Part shown: piece after piece, positions 7,088 to 13,858 of the stretch
Layout: every line of letters starts with the position of its first letter
How positions within the stretch are numbered: position 1 is the first letter of the stretch
NCBI GenBank assembly: GCA_027064425.1
Contig: JAMOPO010000026.1
Coordinates: forward strand, 1-45,941
From: Methanobacteriota archaeon
GTDB lineage: Archaea > JAADCQ01 > Methanopyri > Methanopyrales > Methanopyraceae
Direction: 5' to 3'
Length of the DNA: 45,941 bases
Translations under genes and position numbers: made by a program
Notes under the pieces: generated by a model
Told to the model about the DNA's origin: nothing
Database searches by the model: none
The model's input: only the letters and a program-made list of their open reading frames with translations

Positions 7088-7741
7088 GTGCGCGTGGGCG
7101 AGTACGAGCTCCGGTTCCGCCCCTGGGCGCTGGGCGACGCGGACGCGGTCGCCGACGTCCTGTACCGCGAGCTCTACCCGCACGAGCTCCTCGAGGACGC
7201 GCGCGAGGTCATCGACGCGGGCGCGCACGTGGGCGCCTTCACCCTGCTGGCCGCGGCCCTCGGAGCGAGGCGGGTGATCGCCCTCGAGCCGCACCCGAAG
7301 AACGCGGAGCTGCTGCGACGGAACGTGGAGGAGAACGGGATCGACGCCGAGGTAATTGAGGCGGCCGCCTACGACCGCGAGGATGAGGTGAAGATGTACG
7401 TGGCCCCCTCCACCGTCGCGCACTCCGTCGAGATGGTTCGGTCCCGGGAGACCATCCGCACTGAGACGGTCCGGCTGGACGATCTGGACGCGCGCCCGGA
7501 CCTGATCAAGCTGGACGTGGAGGGCGCGGAGGAGCGCGCCCTGCGCGGCGCCGAGCGGACCCTCGAGGAGCGCGCGCCCCGGGTCGTCGTCTCCGCGTAC
7601 CATTACCCCGGGCAGGAGGAGGACGTGCAGCGATGGCTGGAGGAGCGGAACTACCGGGTGGAGATCGAGGTGAGGGAGGCGAGCCCCTACCGGAGTCCGG
7701 CGCTGAGGGTACCGGTGGTGATCGCCGAGCCCCGCGCCTGA
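7088..7741 (+). CDS. FkbM-family SAM-dependent methyltransferase
   Basis: About 217 residues with a class I methyltransferase fold: VIDAGAHVGAFTLLAAALGA (motif I, SAM-binding), VIALEPHPKNAELLRRNV, and LIKLDVEGAEERALRGAE, the D-V-E-G-A-E motif typical of FkbM. The target is unknown; relatives methylate small molecules, glycans or RNA. The coordinates use GTG 7088, but no Shine-Dalgarno sits near it. An in-frame CTG at 7058 lies five bases after GGGGG (7048-7052), exactly as in the mtr genes, and would add ten residues. See the CTG-start finding. The stop overlaps the next gene (CTGA). Confidence 0.85.
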   Translation: MRVGEYELRFRPWALGDADAVADVLYRELYPHELLEDAREVIDAGAHVGAFTLLAAALGARRVIALEPHPKNAELLRRNVEENGIDAEVIEAAAYDREDEVKMYVAPSTVAHSVEMVRSRETIRTETVRLDDLDARPDLIKLDVEGAEERALRGAERTLEERAPRVVVSAYHYPGQEEDVQRWLEERNYRVEIEVREASPYRSPALRVPVVIAEPRA

Positions 7742-8259
7742 TCGTCCTTCACGCCGGCGACTGCGATCCCAAGGCCTGCACGGCGCTGAAGGCGCACCGG
7801 ATGGGCCTCGTTGACCTCGTCAAGCGCCCTCGAGACGTGCCGTCCGGGGCGGTGGTTCTCGACCCGACGGTGAAGAAGGCGCTCTCCCGGGAGGATCGGG
7901 AGGCGGCGGTGGAGCGCGGGCTGGTCGCCGTGGACTGCTCCTGGAAGCGCGTGGATCGGTACTTCGGGCCGCTGCGATCCCGGTGCGAGCCTCGCATCCT
8001 ACCCTACCTGGTCGCCGCGAACCCCGTGAACTACGGGAGGCCCTGCAAGCTCAGCACGGTGGAGGCCCTGGCCGCCGCGCTGTATATCCTGGGGTTCGAG
8101 CGCGAGGCGGAGGAGCTGCTCGGGCGGTTCAAGTGGGGCCCCGCCTTTCTCGAGCTCAACCGGGAGCGGCTGGAGGCGTACCGCAGGGCCCGAAACAGCG
8201 CCGAGGTCGTGCGGGCTCAGGAGCGCTTCCTGCCGGAGGACGCCCGGCGACAGGGTTAA
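7738..8259 (+). CDS. tsr3: 16S rRNA aminocarboxypropyltransferase Tsr3 (DUF367/RLI-like)
   Basis: Transfers the 3-amino-3-carboxypropyl group of SAM to a pseudouridine of small-subunit rRNA during ribosome maturation. The family hallmark [17 protein letters not shown] is at residues ~6-22; [58 protein letters not shown] and [11 protein letters not shown] follow. 173 residues from CTG 7738. There is no ATG, GTG or TTG between 7633 and the ATG at 7801, which would remove the CDPKACT motif. CTG 7738 overlaps the upstream TGA as CTGA and is preceded by GGTGATC (7717-7723), so CTG initiation is the simplest reading; the alternative is a 35-residue extension from ATG 7633. Confidence 0.88.
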   Translation: MIVLHAGDCDPKACTALKAHRMGLVDLVKRPRDVPSGAVVLDPTVKKALSREDREAAVERGLVAVDCSWKRVDRYFGPLRSRCEPRILPYLVAANPVNYGRPCKLSTVEALAAALYILGFEREAEELLGRFKWGPAFLELNRERLEAYRRARNSAEVVRAQERFLPEDARRQG

Positions 8260-8262
8260 GTC
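8253..8262 (+). promoter_or_regulatory. TATA box of rpl40e
   Basis: GGGTTAAGTC overlaps the last codons of tsr3, with a predicted start near 8283, about 15 bases before the L40e ATG. Confidence 0.45.
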
Positions 8263-8297
8263 GATCCGGGACCGCGCCCCCGCCGGGGGTGTTCGAG

Positions 8298-8447
8298 ATG
8301 GCGCGGTTCCCGGAGGCGGAGGCCCGGCTGTTCAACAAGCTGATCTGCATGCGGTGCAACGCCAGGAACCCGCCGGACGCCACCAAGTGCCGGAAGTGCG
8401 GGTACAAGGGGCTCCGACCCAAGGCCAAGGAGCCGCGAGGAGGCTAA
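8298..8447 (+). CDS. rpl40e: Large ribosomal subunit protein eL40 (L40e)
   Basis: A 49-residue zinc-ribbon ribosomal protein of archaea and eukaryotes. The N-terminus [18 protein letters not shown] is typical; Cys17, Cys20, Cys31 and Cys34 form the CxxC...CxxC zinc site, followed by the basic [13 protein letters not shown] 8298 has GGGGGTG (8285-8290) at good spacing. That G-run is the 3' arm of a CCCCC-GCC-GGGGG palindrome. It has its own TATA box inside tsr3 and is followed by GGGP synthase. Confidence 0.95.
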   Translation: MARFPEAEARLFNKLICMRCNARNPPDATKCRKCGYKGLRPKAKEPRGG

Positions 8448-8467
8448 CGCCGACAGAGGTGGTCCGC

Positions 8468-9184
8468 ATGGGCGTCTTCGAGGAGCTGCGCGAGCGCTCC
8501 CCCTGCCACCTCACCCTCCTCGACCCGGTGGACGTCGAGCCCGAGGAGGTCGAGCACGCCCTGGAACCGGTGCTCGAGGCCGGCACGGACGCGATCCTGG
8601 TCGGCGGCTCCACCGCCCACTCCAGCCAGGTCGAGGCCGTCGTGAGCGCGGTCAAGGACGTGACCGACCGGCCGGTGATACTCTTCCCCAACGGCCCCGA
8701 GGGGCTCGCCCCCAACGCGGACGCCGTTCTTTTCATGAGCCTGCTTAACTCCCGGAGCACGTACTACCTGATCGAGGCCCAGGTCAAGGGCGCTCCCCTC
8801 GTCGAGGAGTTCGGGCTCGAGAGCATCCCGACCGGTTACCTGGTTCTGGGCGAGTGGGGCACGAGCGTCTCCGTCGTGGGCGACGCCCGGGTGCTCCCCT
8901 TCGACCGGCCCGAGCTGATCGTCGCCCACGCGCTCGCCGCCAAGCACCTCGGCATGCGCGCCGTGTACCTGGAGGCGGGGAGCGGCGCCCCCGAGCCCGT
9001 CCCGCCCGAGATCGTGGAGCGCGTCTCCGAGATCGGACTGTTCACCATCGTCGGCGGCGGGATCCGTGACCCCGACACGGCCCGCGAGCTCGTCCGTGCG
9101 GGCGCGGACGCGATCGTCACCGGCACGGCCGTCGAGGAGGACCCGACGCTCGCCGCCCGGATCGCCGAGGCCGTCAAGTCCTAG
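8468..9184 (+). CDS. Geranylgeranylglyceryl phosphate synthase (GGGPS)
   Basis: Forms the first ether bond of archaeal membrane lipids by joining geranylgeranyl-PP to sn-glycerol-1-phosphate. 238 residues, a TIM barrel. Features are HLTLLDPVDVEPEEV (Mg-binding Asp region), DAILVGGSTAHSS, VILFPNGPEGLAPNADAVLFMSLLNSR, VYLEAGSGAPEPV and the phosphate-binding VGGGIRDPDTAREL...GADAIVTGTAVEED. ATG 8468 follows AGAGGTGGTCCGC. It lies in a tight + cluster with rpl40e (20 bp) and dph6 (9 bp). Confidence 0.94.
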   Translation: MGVFEELRERSPCHLTLLDPVDVEPEEVEHALEPVLEAGTDAILVGGSTAHSSQVEAVVSAVKDVTDRPVILFPNGPEGLAPNADAVLFMSLLNSRSTYYLIEAQVKGAPLVEEFGLESIPTGYLVLGEWGTSVSVVGDARVLPFDRPELIVAHALAAKHLGMRAVYLEAGSGAPEPVPPEIVERVSEIGLFTIVGGGIRDPDTARELVRAGADAIVTGTAVEEDPTLAARIAEAVKS

Positions 9185-9193
9185 GGGAGCACC

Positions 9194-9868
9194 ATGCGCG
9201 CCGCCGCACTCCTCAGCGGCGGCAAGGACTCCACCCTCGCCGCCCACCTCGCCGCCGAGCAGGGCTACGAGCTAGCCTACGGCCTCACCGTCGTCCCCTC
9301 CGACCCCGAGAGCATGACGTTCCACGTGCCGAACGCGGACCTCGGCACCCTCGTCGCCGAGGCGATGGGCCTCGAGCCGGTGAAGGTGCGCTCCGGCCGG
9401 GACGACGACGCCGACATCGAGGAAATGACCCGCGTCCTCGAGAAGCTCGACGTGGACGCCCTCGTCTCCGGCGCGATCGCCTCCCGGTACCAGAAGGAGC
9501 GCTTCGACCGAGTCTGCGAGGAGCTCGGGATCGAGCACGTCCACCCGCTCTGGAACATGGATCCCTTCGAGGAGCTCGAGCTCCTCCTCGAGCTCGGCTT
9601 CGAGGTCATCATCGTCGCCGTCTCCGCCGCCGGCATGGACGAGTCCTGGCTCGGCCGGCGCCTCGACGAGAGCGCCATCCGCGACCTCCGCCGCCTCCAC
9701 GAGCGCTACCGCGTCCACCCCGCCGGCGAGGGCGGCGAGTACGAGACCCTAGTCCTCGACGCCCCCCTCTTCCGCAAGCGCCTCGTCATCGAGCGCGCCG
9801 TCAAGCGCTGGGAGGGAGACTCCGGCCACCTGGAGATCCGCGAGCTGCGCACGGAACCCAAGGACTAG
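9194..9868 (+). CDS. dph6: Diphthine-ammonia ligase (Dph6 family)
   Basis: Last step of diphthamide synthesis: ATP-dependent amidation of diphthine on the conserved His of elongation factor 2. 224 residues. The PP-loop SGGKDSTLAAH is at residues 8-18; VSGAIASRYQKERFDRVCEELG and the C-terminal EGGEYETLVLDAPLF (the E-G-G-E-Y-E-T hallmark) identify the MJ0570/Dph6 group. Its substrate, aEF-2, is encoded at the other end of this window. Confidence 0.92.
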   Translation: MRAAALLSGGKDSTLAAHLAAEQGYELAYGLTVVPSDPESMTFHVPNADLGTLVAEAMGLEPVKVRSGRDDDADIEEMTRVLEKLDVDALVSGAIASRYQKERFDRVCEELGIEHVHPLWNMDPFEELELLLELGFEVIIVAVSAAGMDESWLGRRLDESAIRDLRRLHERYRVHPAGEGGEYETLVLDAPLFRKRLVIERAVKRWEGDSGHLEIRELRTEPKD

Positions 9869-9905
9869 CCCCACCGGTGCGGAGCGGCCGCCCGAGACCG
9901 GTGCA

Positions 9906-9923
9906 GCTTTAACCGGTTAACTT
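9906..9923 (+). promoter_or_regulatory. Promoter of the His/Asp-rich protein gene
   Basis: CTTTAACC followed by GGTTAACTTT gives two overlapping TATA-like elements around the palindrome AACCGGTT (9911-9918). The first implies a start near 9936, about 12 bases before TTG 9948. CCGGTT repeats once more at 9924-9929. Confidence 0.5.
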
Positions 9924-9947
9924 TCCGGTTGCAAGGGGGTGCCTCCG

Positions 9948-11174
9948 TTGGGCAAGAAGGGCGGCAAGGATGACGAGCGTCACGATGACCACCACGACCA
10001 CCACGAGCGGGAGGACGACCAACCGGGCGACGACCACCACGGCGACCACGGTCAGGACCCGCAGCGGGACCACCCGGAACAGGATCTAGAGCATGACCTC
10101 CGAGACCTCGGCTCCCACAACGATCACGGGCACGATCACGACCACGGGCACGACCACGGCGAGCCCCAGCTCGACCTCGACTCGGACCACGACTCGAAGG
10201 CCGACCAGCCCGACGACGCCTCGGCCGGTCTGCCCGAGGACCCGTTCCGGGACCACGGTCGGGATCACGGCGAGGACCACGACCGGGCCCTCCACGACGC
10301 GTCGTCGGCGGGCGGGGACGACCACGGGTCTGGAGGCGACCCGGGCGACTGGCTGGACGAGCAGCTCAAGAGGTCGGGCTCGGCCGGCGACTCGTCCGGC
10401 GGTCCCGACGTGGGCTCGGACCTGCTCCAAAAGTCCGGGACCGAGGCCTCATCGTCCGGTGGAGGCTCCGGCGGGGACTCGGGGGGCGGAGACTCGGGCG
10501 GGGACGTGACGCCGGAGCCGGACGGCTCCGAGCCGCCGGAGATCGACGTGGACTGGACGAAGATCAACGTGTCCCAGGACGTCTCCGACACCGACGTGGA
10601 CATCACCAGCGTCAACGTCAGCGACAACGACGTGGACGTGGACGCCGACAGCTCGGTGAGCGTGGAGGACAACGACGTGAACGTGGTCGACTCGGACGTG
10701 AGCATCGACGCGGACGGGCCCATCGAGCTGGGTCCCAGCGACGACCCGTACCTCGTGATCGACCCGAGCGACGGGGTGCTGGAGATCAACGTGTTCGATG
10801 ACCCGATCTCGATCTCGGTCGGTGACACGGTGATCAACCAGCTGATCAGCGTCGTGAGCTGGCTGGAGGTACGGGTCGACTCCGGCGCCCTGCCCGAGGG
10901 TGTGGACCCGAGCAGCCTGCTGGACCTACTGTACCGGCTGCTGGCCTACCTGCTCGGCGTCTTCCACGAGGTCGCCCCGCTAAGCGCCATCATCGGCCTG
11001 TTCCAGCGGATCGCCGCCTACGTGCTCGAGGGAAGCCTCACGGTGTCCGTGGTGGAGCAGATCCTCCAGGTCCTGCAGACGGCGACCAGCCCGCTCACCG
11101 CCGCCCTGCAGCTGAAGACGATCCTAGCCGATGCGGGGATCTCGCTGGGCAGCCTCCTCGGCGGCCTCCTCTAA
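9948..11174 (+). CDS. His/Asp-rich modular protein of unknown function
   Basis: About 408 residues in four clear zones. Residues ~8-130 are extremely rich in His and Asp (runs such as HDDHHDHHERED and DHGHDHDHGHDHG), suitable for binding many metal ions. A Gly/Ser linker follows (~130-195, GGGSGGDSGGGDSGG). Residues ~200-285 alternate Val/Ile with Asp/Ser/Asn in short repeats (VNVSDNDVDVD, VSVEDNDVNVV), suggesting stacked beta strands. The last ~115 residues are Leu/Val/Ala-rich amphipathic or membrane-associated helices ending GSLLGGLL. There is no N-terminal signal peptide. TTG 9948 has GGGGGTG six bases upstream; GTG 9939 is the alternative. I recognise no family. Possible roles are metal storage (Ni, Co, Zn) or a surface scaffold; neither is shown. 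Confidence 0.85.
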   Translation: MGKKGGKDDERHDDHHDHHEREDDQPGDDHHGDHGQDPQRDHPEQDLEHDLRDLGSHNDHGHDHDHGHDHGEPQLDLDSDHDSKADQPDDASAGLPEDPFRDHGRDHGEDHDRALHDASSAGGDDHGSGGDPGDWLDEQLKRSGSAGDSSGGPDVGSDLLQKSGTEASSSGGGSGGDSGGGDSGGDVTPEPDGSEPPEIDVDWTKINVSQDVSDTDVDITSVNVSDNDVDVDADSSVSVEDNDVNVVDSDVSIDADGPIELGPSDDPYLVIDPSDGVLEINVFDDPISISVGDTVINQLISVVSWLEVRVDSGALPEGVDPSSLLDLLYRLLAYLLGVFHEVAPLSAIIGLFQRIAAYVLEGSLTVSVVEQILQVLQTATSPLTAALQLKTILADAGISLGSLLGGLL

Positions 11175-11307
11175 CCCGCCCCGCGATGATCGGACTGAGC
11201 TATGGCGAGCGCCGCCGGCGCGATGAGCGAGGACACGGGGGTGAGCGCGTCTAACGTAAACGAAACGAAAAGCCCGGGGAGCGCACCTCCGACCCTCCCA
11301 GCCCCGC

Positions 11308-11874
11308 CTACCTCCCGTACCACCGCTCGCGCAGCCTCAAGGACAGGTACGGGCGCCAGCGCCCGAGCACACGGCCCAGCTTCCTCCTCAACCGTCCCGG
11401 CAGCTCCGACAGCACGTCCTCCAGCCCCTCCCGCGACTCCTCGAACTTCTCCCCGAACAGCAGCGCATCCTCCACGCGCAGCGCGATCGAGAACGCGAGC
11501 CCCGACGCCGACTCCTTCAGCCCCTCCTCCACCACCTCGCGCACGACGGACCGCACGGCCGACACGACCCGGCCGATCAACCGCCGGAACTCCGACTCCG
11601 AGAGCCCACGCAGCCACCGCACGAACTCGATCGCCCACTCGTTCCGGCCGAGGTAGATCGTCCGACCCCGATTGAACCGGGAGTCCCTCCTCCAACGGGC
11701 CACGTAGTACGGCCCGTACTTCTTCTTCCGACCGTTCACGCGGCGGACCCGGTACGTCCTCTCAAGGCTCGGCGGCTTGCCCCGCCGCGCGCACTCCAGC
11801 AGGATCTTCGTCAGCCGGACCTTCTCCTCGGGCTCCGGCGGGAAGAACATCCGACCCGGGTCGAACCTGGGCAC
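11308..11874 (-). CDS. Small basic protein of unknown function with a 'GPYY..RWR..IYLG' motif
   Basis: About 188 residues (180 if it starts at ATG 11850), Arg-rich. Residues ~40-80 contain KKKYGPYYVARWRRDS followed by RTIYLGRNEWAIEFVRWLRG. This resembles the short G-P-Y-Y-x-x-R-W/Y...x-Y-I/L-G motif of DUF6788-like proteins often linked to mobile or DNA-related genes; the resemblance is weak and from memory. The C-terminal half is helical and charged. A TATA-like GTTTAAAGC at 11876-11884 (minus strand) would start transcription near 11850, favouring ATG 11850, while another (TTTTTAAATC, ~11957-11968) would allow GTG 11874. It stands alone next to the phased-repeat region. Confidence 0.65.
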   Translation of the reverse strand: MPRFDPGRMFFPPEPEEKVRLTKILLECARRGKPPSLERTYRVRRVNGRKKKYGPYYVARWRRDSRFNRGRTIYLGRNEWAIEFVRWLRGLSESEFRRLIGRVVSAVRSVVREVVEEGLKESASGLAFSIALRVEDALLFGEKFEESREGLEDVLSELPGRLRRKLGRVLGRWRPYLSLRLRERWYGR

Positions 11875-11989
11875 GCTTTAAACCCCCGGACCGGTCCGTC
11901 CCCCCACGCGGCCCCACATAACGCTTGCCCTCACCCCCCACACAACGTCCGGCCCGATTTAAAAAGCCCGATGCGACTTCGACAAGAGC

Positions 11990-12300
11990 ATCTATGCATA
12001 ATCCATGCATTGAGGTCGCTGGATCGTGCGTAATCGCTCATACCCACGACGCAACCTGGGCCCCTTAACCGTGCATTTGCTGACCACTGCCTACCGACTA
12101 TCTATGCATTATCTACGTATCATCCGTGCATCCAGGCCCGGCCCCGCACAACCGCCGGCCGCGGCCCCGGGTCCGGGGTAATACTGTATGCGCATGATCT
12201 ACGTACTAACCTTCCAGGACCATGCGTAGATCGTACCTCCGCAGGGCGCACTGCATGCGCACTATCATCGCGTGCTGTACGAACGATCCGTGCAATCCGG
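11990..12300. repeat. Cluster of degenerate ATGCAT-like palindromes, partly phased at 11 bp
   Basis: ATGCAT at 11994 and 12005 (11 bp apart); GTGCAT at 12071; then ATGCAT 12104, ACGTAT 12115, GTGCAT 12126, each 11 bp apart and each preceded by TCT or TCC; ATGCGCAT at 12188; TACGTA at 12114 and 12200; ATGCGTA near 12222; GCATGC at 12253; GTGCAA near 12290. The unit can be written ATC-NRYGYAT. This spacing of one helical turn suggests cooperative protein binding on one DNA face. Confidence 0.6.
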
Positions 12301-12303
12301 GAA

Positions 12304-12312
12304 TTTATTAAG
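12304..12312 (+). promoter_or_regulatory. TATA box upstream of the deacetylase-like gene
   Basis: TTTATTAAG, implying a start near 12334, seven bases before the ATG of a 21-codon ORF and ~155 bases before the deacetylase start. Confidence 0.5.
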
Positions 12313-12490
12313 CGGGCCGGGGGCTCCGACACGGGGGCGGATGAGCGGGCTGAACTCGGCCGAGGGTCTCGATGAGGAGGGGACCACGGGGCGACGCCCG
12401 CGGTAACCCGTCGGGATGATGATCGCTCCCGATACGGTTTCCCGCAGACTGGTGACGAGTGCGGGACCCATCTGACCCGGGGGGTTCCCC

Positions 12491-13858
12491 CTGCTCCCGC
12501 TCCCGCTCCTGGTGCTTCTTTGCCCGGCCCCGGCCGCCGCCGACGTGACCGTGGACGTGGTTCCCTACGTTGACAGCGACGCGTGGTCGAAGGAGCACGT
12601 GAAGGCGCTGGAGGACTTCCTGCGGTGGTGCGAGGAGCGCGGGATCAGGGCCGCGATCTTCCACTACAACCTCTGCGAGCGCACGGCGCCCGGGATCACC
12701 GAGGTGATCCGAGGGTTCGCGGACCGGGGCGTGCTCACGGTCGTCGGCCTGCACTCCGCCTCGCACGCGATGGGCGGGCTGCCGCTCGCGATCCAGTACT
12801 GGGAGCTCGCGGTGAACCGCGACTTTCTGGAAAAGAAAGTGGGCCGCGCGGACCCCGTGCTCTCGGTCCCGTACTGGGTCCTGGACGTGAACACGCTGCG
12901 GGCGTGCGCGATGGCGGGCGTCCGGATCCTCGTGGACGGGAACGACCCGGCGGGGATGGGGCCGGAGCCGGGCGAGTGGTCGTCGATTCCGGGGCTATCG
13001 CGGCGGCTGGTCGTGGGCCGGTGGGACGTGGACGGGGTGCGGCTGTACCGGCTGCCCGCGGTGGCGTGGTCGGACCTTTGGGAGGAGGGGTCGACGGTGG
13101 ACGAGGCCTGCAGGCGGCTTCAGCGGGCGGTGTCGGGGTTGGTGGACGGGGGCTGGTGCCGGGAGGGTCGGGTGACGGTGTGGGTCCTGGTGCACCCGTG
13201 GGAGCTGGCGCGGCGGGAGTTCCTGCGGTCGTTTGAGGAGTTCCTGGACCGGGTCCGGTCGGGGAGGCTGGACTTCGAGCACGGCGGCGTCCGGGTGCGG
13301 TTCCGGCTGGCGGACCCGAGGGAGGTGGTGGAGCGGGTGGAGGAGTACGTGGCGCGCCCGCTGCCGAGGCCGGACCTGCCGTGGATCCTGCGGGCGGAGG
13401 GGTTCCCGGATCCCGGGCGGCTGCGGGCGGAGCTGCTGAAGGAGGCGTCGGAGGGGAGGGAGGACGCGGTGAGGGGGCTGCGGGTGCTGGAGATTTGGGA
13501 GCGGTGCATGCAGATCCTGTGGGGTGTAGACGGCGAGCTGCTGGCGCTGACGCGGGCCGGGAAGGTCACCCGTAGGCTCCGGGAGCTGGTTGAGAAGGTG
13601 GTCTCAGTGATCTGGAACGACGTGGGCGTGTACTCGGCGATCCGGGAGTGGAGGGACCTCGACGCGGCCCTGACGTTCGCGCGGCGGATGCTCGCGGACG
13701 TGATGGAGCTGGCGGGGGCCGTCGAGTCGGCCTACGCGGAGTTGGTGGCGTCATCCGGGAGGAAAGGTGGGCGGCGCCCCGTGGCCGCCGTTCCGACCCC
13801 GATTCCTCGCCCGCGGTCAGGAGAGGACGAGGAGGGCGGCGACGACCTGTCCGAGTGA
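12491..13858 (+). CDS. Secreted polysaccharide deacetylase-like protein
   Basis: About 455 residues. The N-terminus, read from CTG 12491, is a hydrophobic signal peptide (LPLPLLVLLCPAPAAA, cleavage near AAA-DV). A NodB/glycoside hydrolase-deacetylase-like domain follows, suggested by VDVVPYVDSDAW, AAIFHYNLCERT, VVGLHSASHAMGG and SVPYWVLDVNTLR; the family call is tentative. The C-terminal ~190 residues are helical, with a Pro/Arg tail. The start is unclear: a TGA at 12473-12475 closes the frame, and the next candidates are CTG 12491, six bases after GGGGGG, and GTG 12512, which would cut the signal peptide. Its 3' end overlaps hypF by 42 bases on the other strand. Confidence 0.65.
   Translation: MLPLPLLVLLCPAPAAADVTVDVVPYVDSDAWSKEHVKALEDFLRWCEERGIRAAIFHYNLCERTAPGITEVIRGFADRGVLTVVGLHSASHAMGGLPLAIQYWELAVNRDFLEKKVGRADPVLSVPYWVLDVNTLRACAMAGVRILVDGNDPAGMGPEPGEWSSIPGLSRRLVVGRWDVDGVRLYRLPAVAWSDLWEEGSTVDEACRRLQRAVSGLVDGGWCREGRVTVWVLVHPWELARREFLRSFEEFLDRVRSGRLDFEHGGVRVRFRLADPREVVERVEEYVARPLPRPDLPWILRAEGFPDPGRLRAELLKEASEGREDAVRGLRVLEIWERCMQILWGVDGELLALTRAGKVTRRLRELVEKVVSVIWNDVGVYSAIREWRDLDAALTFARRMLADVMELAGAVESAYAELVASSGRKGGRRPVAAVPTPIPRPRSGEDEEGGDDLSE

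Larger units (their letters stand above)
11875..12490. other. Long intergenic region with phased short repeats
   Basis: About 616 bp without a convincing long gene, locally richer in A+T than its surroundings. 11990-12300 holds many degenerate ATGCAT/ACGTAT/GTGCAT-type units, several exactly 11 bp apart (see the repeat entry). TATA-like elements occur at 11957-11966 (TTTAAAAAG, readable on either strand), 12063-12069 and 12304-12312. The last one could drive a 21-codon ORF (12341-12406, starting MSGLNSAEG) and the following deacetylase-like gene. No tRNA, CRISPR or known RNA was recognised. Confidence 0.7.

Noticed and set aside
11990-12300. A CRISPR array
   Set aside because: The repeated units are 6-11 bp, degenerate, and have no uniform spacers; no cas gene is nearby.
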